From contig OX345638.1 of assembly GCA_947044365.1 (NCBI GenBank), positions 7,827,701-7,891,700 on the forward strand: 64,000 bases of DNA. The letters are read 5' to 3'. Source of the DNA: Petrosia ficiformis (taxonomy: Eukaryota > Porifera > Demospongiae > Haplosclerida > Petrosiidae). The notes below the pieces were generated by a model. The model saw only the letters and a list, made by a program, of their open reading frames with translations. It had not been told where the DNA came from and ran no database searches. Of the stretch, positions 24,704 to 36,238 are shown one piece after another (positions within the stretch are counted from its first letter, which is position 1; each line of letters begins with the position of its first letter). Made by a program: the position numbers and the translations under genes.

Positions 24704-25124
24704 ATGACGGCAGTGGACTGTCTTGGTAAGATTTAATTATGTGCATATTACAAAAAAATATTGTAAACTGATATATATTTTAGGTATTGATGACCTCAAT
24801 AAAGTTTATCAGGAATGCAAGCAATGCAGTGCTAAGTGGGATGAAATTGGATTAAACCTTGGAATTTCCAAATCCAGTCTTGATATCATCCAGACAGATC
24901 ACCATAACTGTGAGAAGTGTATGTCTGAAATGCTTTCAAAATGGTTAAAGAAAGAGAACGCAAAGTGTATTCCAAGTTGGAGAAGTTTATGTCAGGCAAT
25001 TTATAGTGTGGACAGAGACACAGCTGATCAAATAGCAAAGAAACATCATGTTGGTGACTATACTGGTATGCAAAACAGATATATGATGAAAAAAGAGACA
25101 TGGTTACTTTCACTTCATATTTGA
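24704..25124 (+). CDS. Small death-domain-only protein
   Basis: Exon 1 (24704-24725) starts with ATG and codes MTAVDCL, ending in phase 1; exon 2 (24784-25124) continues GIDDLNKVYQECKQCSAKWD to a stop, giving about 120 residues. The domain is intact: WDEIGLNLGISKSSLDII, MLSKWLKKE, IPSWRSLCQAI, ADQIAKKHHV. It is the same family as the death domains of A and C but diverged. The exon may end at a donor after DYTG (about 25066); then the last 18 residues would be intronic. A lone death domain would be suited to act as an adaptor or decoy for neighbours; that is inference. The start lies in a less AT-rich stretch that could be a promoter. Confidence 0.65.
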
Positions 25125-25529
25125 AGGGGTGGGGCAAACATTAACTTAGGGGGATGTGCAGAGTTTAATTTCCAAAGGGTGGTGAAAGCCCCATATTACT
25201 CCAAAGTTCACTACATGTATAATATTGAGAAGATTTTGTATGATCCAAAGGACAATCTCCATGATTGTTTTCCATGAGGTTGAATTTATATTTGTATGTT
25301 TTCATGTGTCACATACACATATGCTTTGTATACATAGTTAGAGACATTTTATTACTCCTGGGGCTTGATCAATTAATGAGTTCGGCATGTGATAGAATGC
25401 ATGCTAGACTTTTATAAACCAGCAGGAAGCTACAACAAGGTATATAGAGAAAAAAGTATCCCTATGACTGCTTTGTGGTGTCCATCATTCAGTAATCATG
25501 GCTAACTTTATGATGCCTGAAACACATCA

Positions 25530-25862
25530 GCCTATTATAGTTATTATTTTGATTATCTACTCTGTTTACCTTTTAAAGAACCTTGTAGAACTTGTAGAAT
25601 ATATTTCAGGTAGAATAGCTAGCTATTAGTTCCAGTTTCTACGTAAACTACACAGCTTTCTTTCTGCTGGTCTGTAGAGCTTGATCGCGCGTTCTTTTAC
25701 GCGCCACGCCCATTAATTGACCGAGCCCCCGGGAATGATGTAACTTCCTTAACTACGTATACAACGCATACTCGCGTAAGTGGACACAAGAAAATATATA
25801 TATATATAAACATACATCGAACCCGTGGGAAAGCAATCATAGGGATGGCCCTGCGGGCCATA
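25530..25862 (+). mobile_element. Dispersed repeat family G, copy 1
   Basis: Shares with copies at 26430-26770, 49740-49981, 59857-60140 (minus) and, worn, 60295-60465 the order CGCGCGTTCTTTTACGCGCC, then CCATTAATTGACCGAGCCCC, then ACGTATACAACGCATA, an AT tract, and the terminal hairpin GGCCCTGCGGGCC near the end. It is GC-richer than its surroundings. No coding capacity; a non-autonomous element of unknown class. Confidence 0.75.
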
Positions 25863-26429
25863 ATTATTGCAGCATAATTAAATTGCTAGATGATAATTAT
25901 ATTAAACTAGCAAATACCCACAGTTTATATACAAGCTACACCACACTAATATTGGATATTATTTTAGCTTCTTTTTACTGATTATTTTGCCTTAGGAGGT
26001 GCATGACGACCCAGTGGGCCTCTTACATTGATGATTGTAGCAATGTTCTGAAACTCTTCTCTTAAAGTTGTACGCACAGTTTCACCTTGTTACCATGGTT
26101 TTTTTCTGTGTACCTTGACCTTTGAACCATGACATACATTACAAGGGCATTTATATAGATAATTGCCTGTTTGTAGTTGTGACCATTAAGAATCATTGCT
26201 GATTTTCTCATGTAACCCAACAGCTTAATATTTTTGACTATTTTTCCCCTCTAAAAGTTCTTGTATAAAGAATTAATATTGTAATTATAATTAAAAATTT
26301 TGCTATCCCTACGATAGCTTTCCACGTGTACTAATCTATAATATATACAATTACATTAAGCCTACTATGAATTACGTCCACTAAATTTAGCAATTTTTAA
26401 AGATCAGATTTAGCAATAACAGAAAGACA

Positions 26430-26770
26430 ACAGCTTATTATAGTTATTATATACTCTCCCTACCTTTCAAAGGACCTTGTAGAACTTTAGAAATATATTT
26501 TAAGCAGATCTAGAATACCTTGCTATCAGTTCCAATTTCTACGTAAGCTACTTAGCTACAGGCAGCTTTCTTTCTTCTGATCTGTAATGCTTGAGTGCAC
26601 GTTCTTTTACACACCACATCCATTAATTGACCGAGCCCCTGGAATGACGCAACTTCCTTAATTACGTATACAACGCATACTCGCACAAGTGGACACAAGA
26701 AAAATATATATATATATAGATTCAACCCCGTGGAAAGCAATCATAGGGATGGCCCTCCTACGGGCCATAA
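26430..26770 (+). mobile_element. Dispersed repeat family G, copy 2
   Basis: Second copy about 900 bp downstream of copy 1 in the same orientation, more diverged in the CG dinucleotides (many CG to CA or TG changes), ending in GGGATGGCCCTCCTACGGGC. The flanking interval 25863-26429 holds no recognisable gene. Confidence 0.7.
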
Positions 26771-27594
26771 AATTTATATTTTAAGGATCTGAAAGAGCAC
26801 AGACACAAGATTTGAATAGTACCTTATAACAACAAATTTAAAGACCACTTCCATGTAGTAACCCTACATAAAAGCAAAATACAGATACACTACTTTTATG
26901 TAGTGTATTATGTTGAAGTGATTTTTTGCAAATGTGCACACCATCTTATTCTTGTTTCTGCACTTTTTCCATTTTGATATCTCTACAATGACTTTTATTG
27001 CCAGTAGGACCATTGCTTTGATTGTATAGTTATAGAATATGTACAAGGTCTATTACTTCCTAGCAATGAGAGTGGCATGCCCAAGTGTGTGAGATTATCA
27101 TTACATCAGTAAAATAGACACATGCGGATTCTATAAATGATTTATAGCCACCTACTTCAATTGAAACACTCACTTTCCTAATTTTCCACAACTAACGAAG
27201 GGTAATGTTCATATAACATGGATGTCTCAGAAGTTCTTCTATGCATATACATCCAAACTACTTAGAAACCTGTGCTGTTAAAAGTACGGAAATTATGAAG
27301 CTTAGCCAGAGTGTTTGTCATTGCCCTGAATGTTTCATACACTCTACTTCGTGCCTTTCTGCAACTAACGAAGCGTGAATTTCACACCTGTAGGTTTCTT
27401 AACTCTTCAGTTCTCCAGCAAAAGAAATTAGAATCTTGAATCTTGTAAAATGCAAGAATTATTAAGCAAAGAACAGTTGTTTCTCTAATGCCCTGCCCAC
27501 ACAATTTTCTAATTTACGCATGTGCAATACTATTATATATTGGTTACAGCGTCTGTGAAACTGGGATGTTATTAACCGGTCTATAACTTATAAT

Positions 27595-27988
27595 ATGCGA
27601 AATATAACACACAGGAACAACATGGCTATAAATATATTAGGTAAAATATATGAAACCTTGCTTCAAAAACCACCTGAACGGACTGATGCTTTGTACTTGT
27701 ACGAAATATTTTATTTTCTTGGTATGATATGTATTCTGAACTGCATGTTTCTCATGATGTTCGCTGCAGTGAGGGCGGATTGAAAAAGGATATGAGTTTG
27801 TCTGAGAAAGCAAAGTTAAAGCAAATTCTCAACAAGTGGATTAAATCTCAGACAGCAGCCGTAACCTGGAATTCTATCCTAAAGTGTTATCTGAACAGGG
27901 AAGAATAGATATAATGAGAGAAGCAATGAATTATCTTGAAAGTCCAGCAATATACAGTAAATATATTAAGAAAGATAATTTTGAGTAA
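27595..27988 (+). pseudogene. Death-fold domain relic
   Basis: An open stretch from ATG at 27595 (INILGKIYETLLQKPPERTD) is followed, after a possible intron ending GCTGCAG at about 27767, by LKKDMSLSEKAKLKQILNKW, then TWNSIL, the usual ending of a death-type domain (Trp-x-x-Trp-x-x-Leu spacing). A one-base shift after SILK is needed to read on into VLSEQGRIDIMREAMNYLES. Phases of the two parts do not match. A broken gene fragment; family assignment moderate. Confidence 0.45.
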
Positions 27989-28289
27989 TTTTCACATCCA
28001 TTTTCACCAATATATTAAAATTTTTGTTGTCTCAATAATGTGGGCTATTGCTAATTGACTAATTTATTAACTTCTAAACACTTGTCCTCTTGCCACCTTC
28101 ACTTTCAATGAATGATTTACATATCCCAAAAGGTCTACCTACATGTAACTCAGTAATTCAGAATCCTGAGCTGATAGGTAGCAATCTACATAACTATGTG
28201 GGTGTTACCCATGAGACCTGTACTGTAATGGATCTTAATCTCATCCCCAACAGCCCACACTCTAATGCGCAAAATGCCATTTAGTGACT

Positions 28290-28800
28290 TTAATTTCATT
28301 TCTTGGCATTTTGATCAGTTACGTTTGAGTTCAGAAAACGTCAGAGTAATGCCAGTGTAATTTTCTGAGAAATTCGTGCATAGCGGGGGTGCATGTGAGG
28401 TGGGAAAAAAGTGAGTTAAGCTATTTCAATGGAAGGCAGAGTGTGTAGGGGCATGCTTCTTGGAAACATTTTTATTTTGGACCCACAAAAAGGGGAATAT
28501 AGCACAATCTAACAGTATACATTTATACTAATCATGCCACCATAAGTTTTCCATTCATATCATTATACATCATTATTAAGTTTTCAAATTAAAACAATTT
28601 GAAGTACAAAGGGGTGGCAGAAAATATCCAAGGGGAATGGGGCAAATGTCTCCTCTGCATCTCTGACAAAAACCATGATTATATAATCAACACTTTACTG
28701 AGTATTACTAGTATTATTATTTTATTACATAATGCCCCCTCTGCCCCTCTGATAAAAACCATGATTATGTAATCAACACTTTACTGAGTATTACTAGTAT
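28290..28800. repeat. Dispersed repeat family R (copy 1) and short tandem duplication
   Basis: TTTCTTGGCATTTTGATCAG to GACCCACAAAAAGGGGAATA recurs at 37095-37560 and, shortened, at 47170-47335, each time within or beside the death-domain gene cluster. At 28658-28805 a block of about 80 bp (AAAACCATGATTATRTAATC through ACTAGTATTATTAT) is tandemly duplicated. No coding content. Confidence 0.6.
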
Positions 28801-28836
28801 TATTATATGATCACTTGGATTATCTTATTAAATCAG

Positions 28837-31800
28837 AGATCGAGTCACTACAAACAGAAATTCTTGACAAAAGGTCTCAAGTAGAGGAACTACAGACTTC
28901 CTTGAAAATCAAAACAAAAAAGCTAGAATCACTAAAAAAATGTAAGTCATAAAATTATAATGGAGCTTCAAACATTATTCTCTCATTATAGATGTGAAGT
29001 CACTACAGACAACAGTGGTTGATAAAACTTCACAAACAGATGAAGTACAGAATACAGTAGAGGATAATGAAGTACGTTTGGAGGATTTACAAATGCAGAG
29101 AAAGAGAATAACTATACAAGAAATGAAACAGTTTGAAGAAACTAAAAAGACATCATCACTTGTACTACAAAACACCAGTGACATCATTTCTATACCAGGT
29201 TAGAAATCATGTTCTATAATTAACATACTAATCTCTGTTGTTATCATAATCTCATATTATTATACAGATGATCCTGGTCTTCACATAGCTAAACAGAAGG
29301 TGTTTCATATTAAAGGGAATACTCTGGATTGGGGAGATTATGGGTTTAAGATGTATTTCCCAGAAGGTGCCATCCCACCATCGCAAGTGCTTATCAAAGC
29401 TCTTGTAGGTGGTAAATTCCAGTTTCCTGATGAAATGGAGCTTGTCAGTGCTTTATATGTCATCTCATTCCCTGAAGAGTACTTCCAGCCTGTGAAATTA
29501 CAAATACAACACAGTGTCTATCTGAAGAGTTCACGACAGTTTAAATATCTGAGTTTCATAACAGCACCTATAGATGAGTCAGTACCACCATACAAGTTCC
29601 AGTTCATAGAGGGTGGTAAATTCTATACTGATAGTCAGTATGGAATGATAGTTCGTTCCAAGTTTTGTATAATGGGTATCGGTAAGAAGACCAATGGTCG
29701 TAATCCACACATCTCATCTGATGTAGAGGATACTAGTGATACTGATAGTGAAACACAATCCACATTTGAACATGGTTAGGATACTATAGTATTAATTATT
29801 ATTTAAATATTTATTATAATTATTCATTAGCTGATGTTCAATCAACTGATAATGATGTGTCTCATATTGACTCTTCAGAAAACCAAGATCCACCTAGTAG
29901 CGATACTGATAATGAAATACAATCCACATCTGAGCATGGTTAGGATAATTGTTATTATAAAAAGCATTAATTCTAAATTTTAATTGCAATTATAGGTCAT
30001 GTTGAGAATGATGTGTCTAATACTGACTCTTCTTCAGGAGATAAGGATACTAGTAGTGATGCTGTTAGTAAAACAGAGTCCAAATCAGGGCATGGTTAGG
30101 ATATTAATAGTATATTATCAATACTTTCTATTATTATTATTAGTCAATGTTCCATCAACTGACAATACTGAAGAGCATCGTAGTAGCAATACTGATGATA
30201 AAACACCACCCTCATCTGTACATGGTTAGGATATTAATAGTATACTTATTGATGTTATATTCTAATATGTTTAGTTAATATTCACTCAACTGATAATGAT
30301 GTATCTAATACTGATGATATAGAAGTGAAAGAATTCATTTCATTTAGTAACGAGGCAACGCAACAAGAGAAAGGTAAGATATTCACATACAATGCATCAT
30401 AATATTACATGTACGTATCTCATTTTCGATACATGTAGTTGATAATGATATCAATACTTTTACTAGTAATGATAGTATTAGTACTGAAGATATTATCAGC
30501 ACACCTGATATACAACATAATGAAACACTACATGAGAAATGTAAGGAATATACACATTTATGATTCACAATCCATTTTCCTAACAGATTCTGGTACTGAA
30601 CTGAATATATCACAGGATAGTAACACTGAACTACAAGAAGGTAGGTACAGTATTTACAGCATAATAGTTATGCTCATTTATAAGTTGTACAATGTATATT
30701 TTATTCAGACACACAATCTCATCATACATGTAGTGAACTAGTTGTTCATAAAATTGTTTCTGGTAGTGTAATCCATACAAAAGGAAGTATGTTACATTTT
30801 ATACTATGGAAGCCTTATTCTTCAAAGCCACCGACGATGGTGTATTCTGTATATTCACTGGTGAATATACAGGAAATCCTGTTACATCATGAAACTAACA
30901 ATTTCCGAAAAATTTTTTTAATTGAAATGAGTAAATAAGTGATCATTATTATAATAGTTACAGCAAAATTCACATGTTAATTATCCTTTTTATCTGTAAG
31001 GAATCCACAGGCATTGGAGCCTATATTGAAGGTAATACTTCCAATTGAACAGTTAGACACATTTCCAAATATCTGTTTGACCCGATCGTCAACAATTGAA
31101 CTGGAACATGGCATAGCCGTTGAAACACTCAACTGAATTTCGTAATTGATTGGTTTGCTTGACATCATTATCTTCGACACTGCCTGATGCTGGTCATCAA
31201 ATGTTTTCTCATACTTCCTAAGGGCCTCCAACGACCTATGTCCAGTTACATTTTGTATAATTTTCTCTGGTACATTACTTCTAAACATGGAGGTGGCACC
31301 AGTCGCTCTCAAAGAGTGATTTGTTTTGCTCTCAATACCGGCCTTCAAACACATTTCCTTCACCATGTTGCCTAATTTGTTTTTGCCCACTGGAGCACCC
31401 TCGTACCATGTTGGACTAGAACTGGAACATTTCTTTGGGCGGCAATAGAGAACATCGTTTTGAAAGGCAAAAAGGGGAAGTTTATCAAAGTACAAATCTA
31501 ACAAATACACTAAACACCTAGGAGACTGCTCAAGAACTGCATAACATGGTACACATTTATTGTCTACTTTTAACTGCTCCAGACCTCCGGATCGATTTTT
31601 TGAACCATGCTCAATATATGTATAGCAATCTGGATCAGATGAGCGCTTAAATTGAGATGGACCAAGCTTTTGTTGCTCCTCTCCTCCTCTTATACAAAAT
31701 CTCTTACCAATATAAAAGAAAACTGCTTGTTGTAAACCGACAGGATCATTGATATCAAAAACACCAGTATCCCACAGCTTCTCTTCTTCCTCTATTGTGA

Positions 31801-34800
31801 AAATAGGTGTGCGATTGATCTCTGTTCCTATACCCTGACTTCTCAACTTTCGATATATGGTATCACATGACCGTCGTAGGTCGCGATACGTACTGTCTGA
31901 CTGGTCAAAAAACTTCGGTGCATTTGGAGAGACTTCGAGTACAGTTCTTTGGAGCCCTGCCAAGATCAAGTGTAGGGAGCGAGGAGGGTAAGGCGATCCA
32001 TCTTTTTTCCTAACCTCTGTTACAAACTGACATAACCAAAAATTAAGTAGCTTAGGATCTGGCTTCTGTACCGAGTCCACAGGACACTGTTCTTCAGCAG
32101 ATACATTTCTTTCCAACACCCATTCTTCGAACACACGAGTAGCCCATGTTGTACTCTTCTTGGTATTCTCTGGAATAAAACCCTTTGTAATTTCCATCAT
32201 CTCTGACTCGGAAGTCGGGGACTTAAATCGCTTATTTTTGTTTGGAGAGATTCGTTTACTTTTTCTCGGAGATTTAAAATCAACAGAATCGGGGTTATCG
32301 TTTTCTTTGTCGAAACAACTATTTCTCCCTCTCTTCAACATTCCTCTGACCTTGACCTTTCAGTTTCTGGGCTTCTGGCTGATGGCGTGATGTATTCACG
32401 CGCAAGTGCACAGAATAAGGCTTCCCTAGTATAAATCACTTATTACCATGCCTATCCGGGTTGTATACAGAAATACCCTCGGTAATATTTAATAAACCCT
32501 CGGGCTACGCCCTCGGGTTTATTAAGTATTACCTTGGGTATTTCGTATACACCCCGGGTAGGCATGGTATAACCTATACATACATCACTCTCATTACGAG
32601 ATGCATGTGGATTAATTACAATAATATTACTATTCTATAGTACAAGTTCCTGATAATTCTGGTGTACCTGATAATATATATACTGGTGAAATGTATTATG
32701 AAAGGATAGGAAGTAACGGATGGCTAATGAGGTTCATGATTGTCCAAAATATTAAAGTATTCCAAAAGGTAATTAACATACAGCATCCATGTGTATTCTG
32801 AATTGTAAATTGATGCATTAAATTGCTGAGCATGTATTTCGCAATGTTTCCCATTTCCAAAACTGGAGGCTCCACAGCAGATATCTTGGCCATAGTTCAC
32901 TTTCTGTACCCTAAACTTGGCTCTTTCCTGACATGGAGTACTACTTCTAGCCACTGGCATACCAGAACCCAAACGTTTCCAAGCTATACATAGAACTAAA
33001 TAAAGTGTAGTTTTCTCCTTCTTTTAACAGCAACAAATAAAACTACCCCACAACATGTTGCTGGTACCAGCTATCTGCACAATATCAAGTTGTCAAGCAA
33101 GAGGATTGTGTAGGCAGCGTCATAGAAACCCCAAAATATGTGAGCATCAAAGGGGCTGCGCCTAATTTGAACTCCATTAATGGAGGGACACCCTCCTTTA
33201 AAATTCTCCCTGTACTCCATATTCAGGACAAGGGCGGTCGAAACACCATCAACTTTTTTTAGCCTTTTGCTTGGAAATATGACTCAAACCAAATATGAGC
33301 ATTTGGAATGCTGTTTAATACACTCCTAAGTGAGACATCAGCACTTTAGGACTACTGCACATCTCACCTCCCATTTATTATAATTACATGTGTAGTTTTG
33401 AGTAACTTACATAATTGATGTATCTGATGACCTCGATATTAGAATGTGATGACTTTATATGAAATATAATGTATAGTTAAATGTCATAACGTGAATTCAT
33501 GATTATACTGTAACTCAATAATGAACGGATTGCAATTTGACATACACAAGAAACAGGAAGGGTATAAAATGAAAATAGTGAAGATAAATAAAAAGCTTAT
33601 TGGGCATTCCAAACTAAAGTTATGAAAATTGTTCTGAGTTTGAGCTGAACATCAATGACCTATTGTATTATATAATTATCATAATTACAGTACATATCAG
33701 CTGAACACCAAAATCTCATACATGATGAAACTATAAGATTTTCTTTTCTGGACCCACTTCATGGATATATTGAGCTAGTTCTTGACAGTCCAGAACAAAA
33801 ATACTCCTTCAAAGGATGGAAAATCATGCCTCATAAAGAACCACTCAGAGTAAGAATAAATATACACTGATGTATCATTATGATATTATCAATATATACC
33901 AGCTTACTAAACAAGATGCTGATTTGTTTGGTTCACAACATCTTCCCATTTGCTCATCTGGTCTAGTGACTGTGTGTGCAACACAAGCACAAGATACTGA
34001 ACAGCACTTACACTATGCTGTACCTTTGGTTGGAATTAATTCAGATGTAAAGAAGATATTTATAAAACGATCTCTGGAACCTGCTCAAACTATAACTAGT
34101 AAAGCATCTCATTATAATATTATAATATATTAACAATATTCTGGAACACTTTAGAAACTTTGAGTCAACAAAATATAGATGAAGACACCGAACCTCCTAT
34201 ACCTGGTGATACAACAGATAAAGGTTAGAAATGCAAGTTTAATACACAGAGGAATTTTGTCTTGGTTCTAAGCTACAGTAGAGACAGAGATTTATTATTA
34301 TTGGTATATATGCACAACTTTATAATTATACATATATAATATCATAATTATACGTACAGTGCAGTGTTTTTTTTTGTACTTCTATTACATCCTCAGGAAA
34401 GCTTGAATGTTTTATTGTTCTCTATACATTAATGAAAGGAATATGTTAATTGTTTACCTTTACAATATATAGATCATCTTAAAGGTGTCCAAGTATAGCA
34501 TCTGAGAAACACTACCTTCTTCAAGGGGATTCAGCACAAATTTGCAATTGGGAGGAGTATGGCTTTCAAATGCAATTCCAACAAAACACTCTACTCTCTA
34601 CAGCTACATGTGAAATAGACATACAAGCTCTTGGTGGTGAATTTCAGCTTCCTACTAACACACAGCTTGTGAGTGCTATTTATGCTGTATCATTTGCAGA
34701 GAATGTTCATCAGCCAGTTAAGATAGGTATTCAGCATTGTGTTCAGCTGAATAATGATGACCAGGCTCAATACTTAACCTTTGCAATAGCACCAATCAAC

Positions 34801-36202
34801 CCATCAACCCTGCCATATAAATTCGAGATTGTCAAAGGAGGCACATTCACACATCATTCTCGTTATGGTTTCATTGAACGAGATACATTCTGTTTAGTAG
34901 CTATTCTAAGATTTTTGGGATTTTATAGAGTGCCTAATGATCTTTATTTTGGTCAATTGTGTTACTCTAAGTCAGTACATGTAATTAATAAATGGACTAT
35001 GAAATTCATGATAGGAAAAAAACTCAATGTACTAAAAAAGGTATGTTTTAAAGTGACATTTACTGTAGTTATTATCCTAATATTCAATAACAGTATGTGA
35101 AATCAGATGATGAAGAAGACGTACATATCTCATTCTCCTTTGATGATGATTTTATTGAACTTAAAATCAATGAACAGCGAACAATGTCTGGCTGGGAAAT
35201 TCTTCCACATACAGAACCCTGTAGGGTCAGTTGTTTAATTCATATCAACTTATCATTATTCTGAAATTAATTTTAAACTGAATAATTAAGTATACATATT
35301 TTTGATCCCTATACTTTATTGCACACAGTTGTTAAAGAATGATGCTGACTTGTTTGGTTTAGAGAAGTGCCCTCCTCCTACTTGCTGTGTGACAGTTAGA
35401 GCATCAAATACAAATGAATCATTGAGGCATGCAGTACCCCTTACTGGAATCAAGTCAGCAGTCGATAAAGTATTTATTATTCTTATACCAGAAGGTATTT
35501 TTCAATTAACCATTGACCTTAGGGTCTCTTGTCGTTAGGGTGAAAATCTGAACAATGTTGATGTAGTAATCCTCCTCCTCCTTCTCCTCAACAAACCTAT
35601 TTTACACCCTACCACTATAATTGTGGGCTCACTTCCTAGGGTTTTAATGATATTTATCTTACCATACCAGTGATAACATTCTGTACGTAATGGAATGTGT
35701 TAGATTTCACTCCACCATTTTGAAAGCCACATCTTCTGAGCATGCACATTCGCTCAAGTTTATGTTTTTAAATATAAACCCTGTAGGAGGTTTATGTACA
35801 AAAAAAAAAACTTACATGAGCCATTGAAAATGCATGGGCTATGAATTATAATAATTACATAATTATAATTATATTATAATACCGTTGTCTGTCACAAATT
35901 CACCCGCAACAAAGACCCAGAAAATTAGATGTTGATGCGACGCTTTGACGTGCGTGACGTAATAAAAGAAGGCATTGACAGTAAATTTGACATTTCAGCG
36001 ATAATTGTAACAAATATATTAACAAATTGACAAGATCATTTCCAAAGGTTTTATTTTAAAAAAGGACAATAGTATATAGCTCCAAACATGATTTTGGCTT
36101 TTTATCAGCCTTGTTTAGATATGTGTAAATTGTGCATCTATCATAAATATGTGAGAAGAATATGTTAGCTGTATATTGCAGCCAGTAATCAGGTATAATT
36201 TA

Positions 36203-36238
<36 letters not shown>

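Noticed and set aside
30977..32341. Host gene on the minus strand
   Set aside because: Single exon, catalytic recombinase motifs, inverted-repeat flanks and an empty site in gene A all point to a mobile element and not a resident gene.
34441..34498. Frameshift at the start of the second ZU5 of A'
   Set aside because: Using the acceptor ending at 34498 (AAGTATAG) gives a phase-1 open exon matching paralogs, so no lesion is needed; only the older upstream acceptor would give a stop.
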